From Asanoa sp040654855 (GTDB lineage Bacteria; Actinomycetota; Actinomycetes; Mycobacteriales; Micromonosporaceae), in assembly GCF_040654855.1 (NCBI RefSeq), contig NZ_JBFAIU010000283.1, positions 1 to 10,167 of the forward strand: DNA of 10,167 bases, written 5' to 3'. Each line of letters opens with the position of its first letter. Positions within the stretch are counted from its first letter, which is position 1. Shown piece by piece: positions 1 through 5,498 of this stretch. The notes beneath the pieces are model-generated. The model did no database searches and had not been told where the DNA came from. It worked only from the letters and a program-made list of their open reading frames with translations. A program made the position numbers and the translations under genes.

Positions 1-1149
1 CGGCAGCCCGATCAGCGCGCCGAGCCCGATCGTCATGGACCAGAACGTGCCCGGCATGCGCCTGCGCAGCCCGCCCATCGCAGACATCGAGTTGCTGCCG
101 ACCGCGTGGATCACCGAGCCGGCGCCGAGGAACAGCAGCGCCTTGAACGCGGCGTGGGTGAGCAGGTGGAACAGCGCGACGCCGGGCGCGCCGACCGCGA
201 GCGCGGCCGCCATGTAGCCGATCTGGGACACCGTCGACCAGGCGAGGACCCGCTTGATGTCGTCCTGCGCGGTCGCCGCGAACGCGCCGATCAGCACGGT
301 GACGACCGCCATGACGCCGAGCACCTCGAGCGCCGGGTCGCCGAGCACGAACACCGGGTAGAGCCGGGTCACCACGTAGATGCCGGCCGCGACCATCGTG
401 GCCGCGTGGATCAGCGCGGAGATCGGCGTCGGGCCCGCCATCGCGTCCGGCAGCCAGGTGTGCAGCGGGAACTGCGCGCTCTTGCCCGCGACCCCGGCGA
501 GCAGCAGCAGCGCCGCGGCGGTAACGGTGGCGGCCGGCAGGCCGGGCAGCGCGGCCAGCACCTGCGTGATCCAGAAGCTGCCGGCGTTGACACCCAGCAG
601 CACGATGCCGAGCAGGAAGCCGATGTCACCGACCCGCGTGACCAGGAACGCCTTCACCGCCGCCGCGGGCGCCCCGGGCAGCCGCCGGTCGTGGCCGATC
701 AGCAGGTACGAGCAGATGCCCATGACCTCCCAGCCGACCAGCAGCAGGATCAGGTCGCCGGCGACCACGACCAGCAGCATCGCGGCGGTGAAGAGGCTGA
801 CCTGGGCCGCGTACGGCGGATAACGGTCGTCGTCGTGCAGGTAGGTGGTCGAGTAGACCTGCACCGCCAGCGCGACCACGCCGACCGCGACCGCGACGAA
901 CGCCGCCGCCGAGTCGATCCGCACGCCCGCGGTGACGGTCAGGTCGCCGATCCGGACCCAGTCGACGACGGTCTCGAACGGCTCGTCGACGCGCACGGCC
1001 AGCAGGATCGCCACGACCAGGGCACCGGCCGCGCCCGCGATGCCGAGATATGCCGCCGCGGCCTTGGACCGCAGCGGCAGGACAAACCCCGAAAGGGCCG
1101 CCACCAGGGGTACGACGGGCAGCAGTGGCCCAAGAACATCCAGACTCAT
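1..1149 (-). CDS. nuoL: NADH-quinone oxidoreductase subunit L (NuoL), 3' end outside window
   Basis: Antiporter-like membrane subunit of respiratory complex I that takes part in proton pumping. I translated 383 codons in frame from ATG at 1149 to the window edge, roughly the first 60% of a usual NuoL of about 620 residues. Family hallmarks are present: GWEVMGICSYLLIG with Glu141, GKSAQFPLHTWLPDAMAGPT with Lys223, SALIHAATMVAAGIY with His248, and LTHAAFKALLFLGAGSVIHA with Lys336. These Glu/Lys/His residues form the buried proton path in known NuoL proteins. The chain is strongly hydrophobic with many membrane helices. The start overlaps the stop of nuoK, which sits at 1148-1146, so the two are translationally coupled. 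No frameshift was seen. nuoM and nuoN would be expected beyond the left edge. Identification is secure. Confidence 0.97.
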   Translation of the reverse strand, partial: MSLDVLGPLLPVVPLVAALSGFVLPLRSKAAAAYLGIAGAAGALVVAILLAVRVDEPFETVVDWVRIGDLTVTAGVRIDSAAAFVAVAVGVVALAVQVYSTTYLHDDDRYPPYAAQVSLFTAAMLLVVVAGDLILLLVGWEVMGICSYLLIGHDRRLPGAPAAAVKAFLVTRVGDIGFLLGIVLLGVNAGSFWITQVLAALPGLPAATVTAAALLLLAGVAGKSAQFPLHTWLPDAMAGPTPISALIHAATMVAAGIYVVTRLYPVFVLGDPALEVLGVMAVVTVLIGAFAATAQDDIKRVLAWSTVSQIGYMAAALAVGAPGVALFHLLTHAAFKALLFLGAGSVIHAVGSNSMSAMGGLRRRMPGTFWSMTIGLGALIGLP

Positions 1150-1490
1150 GGAGCCACCCTGGGTTCGTCCAGCTCACTGGCCGGCGCCGCGTCGAGCCGG
1201 ACCGTGTCGACGGCGACGCTGGCCCGCAGCCGGTAGAGCTGCAGCACGATGGCCAGGCCGACGCCCACCTCGGCGGCCGCGAGCACGATGACGAACAGCG
1301 CGAACACCTGCCCGCCGTGCGGCAGGGTCGCCTGCACGGTGGTGTCGGCGGTGACCAGGATCAGGTTGACCGCGTTGAGCATCAGCTCGACCGCCATCAG
1401 CACGAGCACCGCGTTGCGCCGCCGCAGCACCCCGTAGACGCCGGCGCCGAAGAGCAGCGCCCCGATGACGTACGGGATGACGGGTCTCAT
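1146..1490 (-). CDS. nuoK: NADH-quinone oxidoreductase subunit K (NuoK)
   Basis: Small three-helix membrane subunit of complex I, homologous to MrpC, that lies next to NuoJ and contributes to the proton path. It is 114 residues, close to or slightly longer than the usual 100. Two membrane-buried glutamates typical of the family are visible: Glu35 in AVELMLNAVNLILV and Glu74 in AAAEVGVGLAIVL. The charged C-terminal tail after residue 90 carries the extra length. The ATG at 1490 overlaps the TGA of nuoJ (ATGA), and its own TGA overlaps the nuoL start. A longer open frame continues upstream to 2039, but that is only read-through opposite nuoJ. The ATG is chosen because of the ATGA overlap and the fit to the family N-terminus. 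Confidence 0.96.
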   Translation of the reverse strand: MRPVIPYVIGALLFGAGVYGVLRRRNAVLVLMAVELMLNAVNLILVTADTTVQATLPHGGQVFALFVIVLAAAEVGVGLAIVLQLYRLRASVAVDTVRLDAAPASELDEPRVAP

Positions 1491-1990
1491 GGCCGGCTCC
1501 CGATGTCCGGCCGGGACACGATGATCGCGCCCACCAGCGCGGCGAGCAGCAGCACCGAGAGCACCTCGAACGGCAGCACCCAGGAGCGGAACAGCTCGGT
1601 GCCGATGCGCTCGGCGTTGCCCGGCGCGGGCAGCTCGACCGCCGACCAGCGGAAGGCGTCGGCGAACAGCGCGGCCAGGCCGAGCCCGGCCCCACCGCCG
1701 ATCAGCACGGCCGGCAGGCCGGGGCGGTTGAGGTCGGGCGAGCGGCCGATCGGCGCCCGGGTCAGCATCACCGCGAACAGCAGCAGCACGACGACCGCGC
1801 CGACGTAGATCAGCACCTGCACCCAGGCGACCAGCTCGGCGGTGAGCACGAGGTAGAGGCCGGCGACGGCGCCGAGGCAGACCACGAGGTAGAGGCCGGC
1901 CCGGACGAGCTGGTCCGTGGTCACCACGAGGACGCCCGAGCCCACTGCCACCGCCCCGAGGGCCAGCAGCAGCACGTCGGCGCCGGTCAC
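1487..1990 (-). CDS. nuoJ: NADH-quinone oxidoreductase subunit J (NuoJ)
   Basis: Membrane subunit of complex I placed between the quinone-binding NuoH/NuoA region and NuoK. At 167 residues it has the normal length. It shows about five hydrophobic segments and the recognisable stretch WVQVLIYVGAVVVLLLFAVM at about residues 56-75, which corresponds to the conserved helix 3 of the family. A last helix follows an FEVLSVLLLAALVGAI segment. The region between about residues 77 and 135 is less conserved, as usual. Start ATG at 1990 overlaps the nuoI TGA (ATGA), and its stop overlaps the nuoK start, so I-J-K-L read as one coupled block. It must be transcribed with nuoI because there is no space for a promoter. 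Confidence 0.95.
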   Translation of the reverse strand: MTGADVLLLALGAVAVGSGVLVVTTDQLVRAGLYLVVCLGAVAGLYLVLTAELVAWVQVLIYVGAVVVLLLFAVMLTRAPIGRSPDLNRPGLPAVLIGGGAGLGLAALFADAFRWSAVELPAPGNAERIGTELFRSWVLPFEVLSVLLLAALVGAIIVSRPDIGSRP

Positions 1991-2541
1991 CTCGGCGTCC
2001 TGGGCGGTCGGGCCGGCGGTGCACCGGGGGCGTCACCACCGCCGGCGCGCTTCGCCGCGGTCGCCTCCTCCTTGGCCGGCTCGCCGTTGGGGTCGTGCGC
2101 GGGCGGTGCCGGCACGGTGGCCATCCACTCGCCGAGCTGCTCCTTGTCGTGCAGCAGGTTCTTGATGTCGTATTCGGCGTACTCGAACTCGGGCGACCAG
2201 TAGAGCGCGTCGAACGGGCACGCCTCGATGCAGATGCCGCAGTACATGCACAGTGAGAAGTCGATGTCGAAGCGGTCGAGCACGTTGCGCTGGCGCGGGC
2301 GGGCCGCGCCGGGCACGACGACCTCTTCCTTGTGCGAGTCGATGTAGATGCACCAGTCGGGGCACTCGCGGGCGCACAACATGCACACCGTGCAGTTCTC
2401 GGTGAGCAGCGCGATCACGCCGCGCGACCGGGGCGGCAGGTCGGGGGCCTGGTCGGGGTATTGGTGGGTGTGCGAGCGGCGCGTCATCGTCTTCAACGTG
2501 ACGGCCAGCCCCTTCGCCAACCCAACCCCGGGTACACCCAT
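1987..2541 (-). CDS. nuoI: NADH-quinone oxidoreductase subunit I (NuoI), 2x[4Fe-4S] ferredoxin
   Basis: Peripheral-arm subunit that carries iron-sulfur clusters N6a and N6b and passes electrons towards NuoB and quinone. It has 184 residues. Two ferredoxin-type motifs are intact: CTVCMLCARECP (Cys50, 53, 56, 60) and CMYCGICIEACP (Cys98, 101, 104, 108). The N-terminal segment GLAKGLAVTLKTM matches the amphipathic membrane-anchoring helix of NuoI. From about residue 145 the protein becomes a Pro/Ala/Lys/Arg-rich, probably disordered tail. The ATG at 2541 is the first gene after a 276-bp gap holding two hairpins, so a new transcription unit probably starts here. An AGGA lies 9 nt ahead of the ATG. 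Unusually, nuoH is not its direct neighbour; it lies more than 4.6 kb upstream. Confidence 0.96.
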   Translation of the reverse strand: MGVPGVGLAKGLAVTLKTMTRRSHTHQYPDQAPDLPPRSRGVIALLTENCTVCMLCARECPDWCIYIDSHKEEVVVPGAARPRQRNVLDRFDIDFSLCMYCGICIEACPFDALYWSPEFEYAEYDIKNLLHDKEQLGEWMATVPAPPAHDPNGEPAKEEATAAKRAGGGDAPGAPPARPPRTPR

Positions 2542-2548
2542 GACTCAC

Positions 2549-2578
2549 ATCCTGCCGTGAGTGGTTGTCTTGATTCAA
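2549..2578 (-). promoter_or_regulatory. Candidate promoter of nuoI-nuoJ-nuoK-nuoL
   Basis: On the minus strand TTGAAT (2578-2573) is followed after 18 nt by CAGGAT (2554-2549), close to the actinobacterial consensus TTGACA-N17/18-TAGGAT. Seven bases then lead to the nuoI ATG, so transcription would begin at or beside the ATG, giving a leaderless mRNA. The AGGA inside the -10 could instead be a ribosome binding site of a longer transcript, and the two readings exclude each other. The -35 also lies in a small palindrome TTGANTCAA. The call rests only on motif match and position. Confidence 0.4.
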
Positions 2579-2593
2579 TCCGTGCAGCCGAAC

Positions 2594-2626
2594 GCAAACA
2601 GGGCGCCCAGTAGGCGCCCTGTTTGC
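2594..2626. terminator. Perfect 14-bp hairpin, probable terminator between the unknown gene and nuoI
   Basis: Arms GCAAACAGGGCGCC (2594-2607) and GGCGCCCTGTTTGC (2613-2626) are exact reverse complements around a 5-nt loop, CAGTA. The stem is strong and works in either RNA. No run of T follows on either strand, but many actinobacterial intrinsic terminators lack one. Lying about 190 nt past the stop at 2818 and about 50 nt before nuoI, it most likely ends minus-strand transcripts arriving from the upstream genes. It could also stop plus-strand transcripts. It is separate from the larger palindrome at 2654-2817. Confidence 0.6.
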
Positions 2627-2653
2627 CGGGGAGGGTTTCGGGACCGACGGTCT

Positions 2654-2817
2654 GGGTCTGTCGGGTGGATCAGGGTGGTGCTCCGGCGAGGTCCAGGCGG
2701 CGTCCGGGTGTGCGCGGAGGTCAGTCGGATACCGGTGTTGTATCCGGCTGGCCTCCGCGTGCGGCCGGTCGCCGTCTGGATCCGGCGGAGTGCCGCCCTG
2801 ATCCACCCGACAGACCC
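2654..2817 (+). repeat. 164-bp near-perfect palindrome, predicted long hairpin (possible structured RNA or MITE-like element)
   Basis: Left arm 2654-2732 pairs with right arm 2740-2817 around a 7-nt loop, CGGTGTT (2733-2739). I paired it base by base: the outermost 22 pairs are exact (arm begins GGGTCTGTCGGGTGGATCAG). Of 78 pair positions, 65 are Watson-Crick, 10 are G:U in plus-strand RNA (at 2676, 2679, 2680, 2691, 2697, 2709, 2711, 2712, 2721, 2725) and 3 are true mismatches (2686 G-G, 2703 T-T, 2708 G-G). One base, A2689, bulges. The right arm ends exactly one base before the TAA stop codon of the neighbouring minus-strand gene. In minus-strand RNA the ten wobble pairs become A-C mismatches, so the hairpin is best formed by plus-strand RNA. 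No transposase or second copy is in the window. Its nature is unknown; candidates are a non-coding RNA element, a non-autonomous mobile element or a 3' UTR structure. Confidence 0.9.
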
Positions 2818-3579
2818 TTAAGCGGGACCGCCGCCTGTGAGGCCCCAATGTTCCTGGACCGGGGCCGGGTGGTAGTAGTCGTCGCGGTTGACGAACTCGA
2901 CCGGCAGGCCGCCCGGCAGGGCGACGCCACGCTGCGGGTCGGTCAGCTCGTCGAGCAGCAGGGCCGAGCCGGCCCGCAGCTGCAGCGCGTCGCGGTCGCG
3001 CGGCGACAGCTCGACGATGTCGGGGTTGGTCAGGCGGAACCGGCTGATCGAGCGGCGGACCGTGAGCGCCAGCTCCCGGCCGTCGCCGGCGACGCCGCCG
3101 GAGAGCATCAGGGCCGGGCGCCGGTTGGACCGCATCGAGTCGCAGACGATCAGCACGCCCTGCGGGCCGGGTGCGGGCAGCAGGTGCAGCCGCCAGGGCC
3201 ACTGCCAGAGGATCTGGCCGGTGGCCACCCGGGTGCCGCCACCGAGGGCGGGCCGGCGGCGCGGCCGGGGCGGGCCGAACGGGGCCATCGTGCGGTGCCG
3301 CGGTGCGCCGACGCGGGCGAGGTCCCAGTCGTCGCAGACGTATGCCAGCCGGCGGTCGGTGATCGTGACGTCGGCGGGCCGGGGCAGCGTCCAGCGCCGC
3401 TCGGCCTGGCCGCCGGGCGCGCCGATCAGATAACCGGTGACGGTGACCTGGCCGCGCCAGCGCACCTCTTCGCCCGGTTCGAGCACGACTGCGCGCTGGC
3501 GGTCGAGCACGGGGCTGGTGTCGTCGGGCGTCGGGTCATCGAACCGGTACGGCTGGATGAAGAAGGGTGTGGCGGTCAT
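2818..3579 (-). CDS. Conserved-looking protein of unknown function, possible PH-like fold
   Basis: 253 residues starting at ATG 3579, with a GGAGG 10 nt upstream supporting the start. No signal peptide or membrane helix is evident. I do not recognise a named family. The stretch LEPGEEVRWRGQVTVTGYLI (about residues 33-52), followed by a beta-rich segment and then VTITDRRLAYVCDDWD (about 71-86), resembles the pattern of bacterial PH/GRAM-like domains, where a 'GE..' start and a 'TDRRL' strand recur; this is only a resemblance. A basic Pro/Arg-rich linker lies at about 94-110, and a second beta-rich part has the form of LIVCDSMRSNRRPALMLSGG. The stop is TAA, directly followed by the long palindrome. 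The gene stands 96 bp after the response regulator and before the nuoI block, with its own probable promoter. Codon use is normal for the window, so it is probably a real gene. Confidence 0.75.
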   Translation of the reverse strand: MTATPFFIQPYRFDDPTPDDTSPVLDRQRAVVLEPGEEVRWRGQVTVTGYLIGAPGGQAERRWTLPRPADVTITDRRLAYVCDDWDLARVGAPRHRTMAPFGPPRPRRRPALGGGTRVATGQILWQWPWRLHLLPAPGPQGVLIVCDSMRSNRRPALMLSGGVAGDGRELALTVRRSISRFRLTNPDIVELSPRDRDALQLRAGSALLLDELTDPQRGVALPGGLPVEFVNRDDYYHPAPVQEHWGLTGGGPA

Positions 3580-3637
3580 CGGGGCGGGGCCTCCAGGGTG
3601 AGGAACCTGTCACCATGTTGGCTTCGCGCGCACGCAG

Positions 3638-3652
3638 TGTCATGACAGTCAA
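3638..3652 (-). promoter_or_regulatory. Candidate -35 element with adjacent palindrome ahead of the unknown gene
   Basis: In the 96-bp gap between the response regulator and the gene at 3579, the minus strand carries TTGACT (3652-3647), a good -35 match. It overlaps by one base the 10-bp palindrome TGTCATGACA (3638-3647), which could be a dimeric regulator site. I could not find a convincing -10 at 16-19 nt, so this is tentative. The site is well placed for control by the neighbouring NarL-type regulator, but nothing in the sequence proves that. Confidence 0.25.
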
Positions 3653-3664
3653 CCGGGGGTCGGT

Positions 3665-3694
3665 CGATCGGCGGGTTAATCCGATGGCCGATCG
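3665..3694. repeat. Short inverted repeat spanning the response-regulator stop
   Basis: CGATCGGC (3665-3672) and GCCGATCG (3687-3694) are exact reverse complements with a 14-nt loop. The loop contains the TAA stop of the response regulator gene (3678-3676). It might be a weak terminator for the two-component cassette. The stem is only 8 bp and is not followed by T residues, so chance is a real alternative in such GC-rich DNA. Confidence 0.25.
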
Positions 3695-4398
3695 GGTGAC
3701 GCGTATGACCGGTACGTCCCGATCTCCTCGGGTCTGATCAGCCCGTCCTCGATCGCCCGCGCGAGCAGCGCCGACTTGGTCGCCGCCGGTCGACCGGCCC
3801 GGGCGTACTTGATCCGCGCGCGGTCCACGTACTGCTTCACGGTGTGCTCGCTGATCTGCATGCGCTTGGCCACCGACGCCTTCGACATCGACTGGAACCA
3901 GAGCAGCAGCGCCTCCCGCTCCTTGTCGGACAGCGACGGCCGGGTGCTGCGCCGGTCGCCGACCATCGCGCCGGCCAGCGACGGCGGCACGTACGGCCGG
4001 TCGGCCGCCGCGGCCAGCACCGTGTCGACGCAGTGGTCGCGCCCTTCGTGCTTGGCGAGGAACGCCACCGCGCCCGCGTCGAGCACGGCGAGGATCGTGG
4101 ACGACTCGTGGTGCTCGGAGTAGACCACGACGCGCTGGCCGGCGGCGCTCAGCTCGCTTACCTTGTCGACCACCATCCGGCCGTGCAGGCGCAGGTCGAG
4201 CAGGATCACGTCGGCCGGGCCGGCGGTCAGCACCGCGTCGACGTTGTCGCCGGTCGCGACCACCTCCAGCCGCGGGTCGGCGGAGAGCCACGAGCGGACG
4301 CCCTCGAGCACCACGGGGTGGTCGTCGACGATCGCGACGGCCACCCGCGCGTCCCCCGTCCCGTACGTCATGCCGCCCGCCATCGTGTCTGCGCCCAT
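3676..4398 (-). CDS. NarL/FixJ-family response regulator
   Basis: DNA-binding output protein of a two-component system, 240 residues. The receiver domain covers about residues 18-135 with the acidic pair Asp25-Asp26, phospho-acceptor Asp68 in VILLDLRLHGR, switch residue Ser94 in VVYSEH and Lys116 in AFLAKHEG, so it should be phosphorylated normally. The LuxR-type helix-turn-helix lies at about 156-215, starting LSDKEREALLLWFQSM, with recognition helix SEHTVKQYVDRARIKY. The ATG at 4398 is preferred because GAGGA lies 6 nt before it. This gives a 31-nt overlap with the kinase-like gene upstream. An internal ATG at 4371 would give an ATGA overlap but has a poorer ribosome site. It probably controls its own operon and perhaps the nuo genes around it; the target is not visible from the sequence. 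Confidence 0.93.
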   Translation of the reverse strand: MGADTMAGGMTYGTGDARVAVAIVDDHPVVLEGVRSWLSADPRLEVVATGDNVDAVLTAGPADVILLDLRLHGRMVVDKVSELSAAGQRVVVYSEHHESSTILAVLDAGAVAFLAKHEGRDHCVDTVLAAAADRPYVPPSLAGAMVGDRRSTRPSLSDKEREALLLWFQSMSKASVAKRMQISEHTVKQYVDRARIKYARAGRPAATKSALLARAIEDGLIRPEEIGTYRSYASPDRPSD

Positions 4399-5498
4399 AA
4401 GAGTTCCTCGTCCCGCTCGTACCAGTAGTCCACTACGCCGTTCATCGGCCAGGAGTGCGCCTCCTTGGCCGGCCCCGCCGTCGCCGGGGTGGTCAGGCTG
4501 ACCACGACCTCGTCCGGTTGCGCCACCACCGTCACCCGGGCCCAGTCCCGCGCGGTCGCCAGCGTCGCGGCCAGCGGCTCGGCGAGCCGGCGCCGGATCG
4601 CGACGTCGAGCTCGGGCAGCTCGCCGACCGCGATCAGGTCGACCGGCACGCCCTGCCGCTCGGCCACGTCGACGCAGGCGCGCAGCTCGTGCAGGAGCGG
4701 GTCGGGCACGTCGTCGGACTCGGCGATCAGGCGGCGGAGCCGCGCGGCGGCCAGCGCACAGGATCGCTGCACGTCGGGGTCGACCGGGTCCGCACGCCCG
4801 GTGGCGAGGTCGTCGAGGAGGGCGCCCGCGGCTTCGGAGACGATGCCGAGCCGCTCCTGGCGCTCCTGCTGGGCGTGTGCCGCGCCGAGCCGCTCGGACT
4901 CCAGCGCGGCGCGGGCGGCTTCGCTGAGCGCCGCGCTGCTGGCGGTCTCGCGCAGGGCGCTCATCGCCGCGTGGAGCGCGATCGGCAGGACCCCGGTGCC
5001 GTAGATGTACATCACGAAGCGGCTGAGGTCGACCGCGCCCTGGCCGTCGGGGCTGGCGGCGACGACGCCGACCAGGCCGAAGGCGGCGTTGGCGACGAGC
5101 ACTCCGATCAGCGCGCCGATGCCCCGGTCGTAGACGAGCAGCAGCGCGAACCAGCCGATCGTGCCCCAGGCCCAGTTGAGGGAGTTGAAGAACTCGCGGT
5201 CGGGCGTGACGGCGATGACCAGCACGTCGACGATCAGCAGCACCGCGAGCAGCGGGACGACCGGCACCGCGAAGCCGTGGAACAGCCGCGCGGTGGCTAG
5301 CACGCCGACCATGGCGTAGAGCACCCAGCCGGCCGCGGCGGCCCAGGGCACGCGGTAGTCGGTCCAGCCGCCGGCGATGCCCGGCACGTTGACGGCGAGG
5401 TGCCAGCCGAACGCGATGACGACGGCGGCGATCCGGCCGCCCCGGTCGGCGGTGGCCACCACGGCCGCGCCGGCGCTGCGTAGTCGCTCAGCCGACAT
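4368..5498 (-). CDS. Membrane histidine-kinase-like protein lacking catalytic motifs (pseudokinase)
   Basis: 376 residues. About six membrane helices fall between residues 22 and 180, followed by a coiled segment (about 180-225) and a cytoplasmic part that sits where a NarL-type kinase has its dimerisation and ATPase domains. In the helix QERQERLGIVSEAAGALLDD (about 211-230), where an active kinase has an E/D-x-H-D phospho-acceptor box, there is no histidine. The expected N-box is replaced by EPLAATLATARDWARVTV (about 307-324), and no DxGxG or GxG ATP-lid motif follows. It is therefore unlikely to bind ATP or autophosphorylate and may act as a sensor partner or inhibitor of the intact kinase next door. 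ATG 5498 has GGAG 7 nt upstream and overlaps the previous kinase by 11 nt. The C-terminus carries a Trp/Glu-rich tail of unknown use. Confidence 0.8.
   Translation of the reverse strand: MSAERLRSAGAAVVATADRGGRIAAVVIAFGWHLAVNVPGIAGGWTDYRVPWAAAAGWVLYAMVGVLATARLFHGFAVPVVPLLAVLLIVDVLVIAVTPDREFFNSLNWAWGTIGWFALLLVYDRGIGALIGVLVANAAFGLVGVVAASPDGQGAVDLSRFVMYIYGTGVLPIALHAAMSALRETASSAALSEAARAALESERLGAAHAQQERQERLGIVSEAAGALLDDLATGRADPVDPDVQRSCALAAARLRRLIAESDDVPDPLLHELRACVDVAERQGVPVDLIAVGELPELDVAIRRRLAEPLAATLATARDWARVTVVAQPDEVVVSLTTPATAGPAKEAHSWPMNGVVDYWYERDEELLWAQTRWRAA

Noticed and set aside
106..1236. Plus-strand open frame of 376 codons
   Set aside because: It lies opposite nuoL and nuoK and has a composition dominated by Arg, Asp, Gly and His, the usual antisense shadow of a GC-rich gene. 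The minus strand carries unmistakable NuoL motifs.
2654..2817. Palindrome as a retron, CRISPR repeat or integron attachment site
   Set aside because: There is no reverse transcriptase, cas gene or integrase nearby, and there is a single copy with no repeat-spacer pattern. The fold alone does not support these classes.
2561..2821. Plus-strand 86-codon open frame through the long palindrome
   Set aside because: It starts at a GTG with no ribosome site and runs through both hairpins; the arms read as unrelated peptide in each direction. RNA or DNA structure explains the sequence better than coding.
2033..3202. Minus-strand 389-codon open frame spanning the nuoI region and the intergenic gap
   Set aside because: It crosses nuoI out of frame, both hairpins and part of the next gene, and is rich in Arg, Ala and Pro. 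nuoI, with its eight cluster cysteines, is clearly the real frame.
4368..5498. Second gene of the sensor pair as an active histidine kinase
   Set aside because: I looked for a phospho-acceptor His, an N-box Asn and DxGxG/GxG motifs in the expected places and found none, so it is annotated as a pseudokinase.
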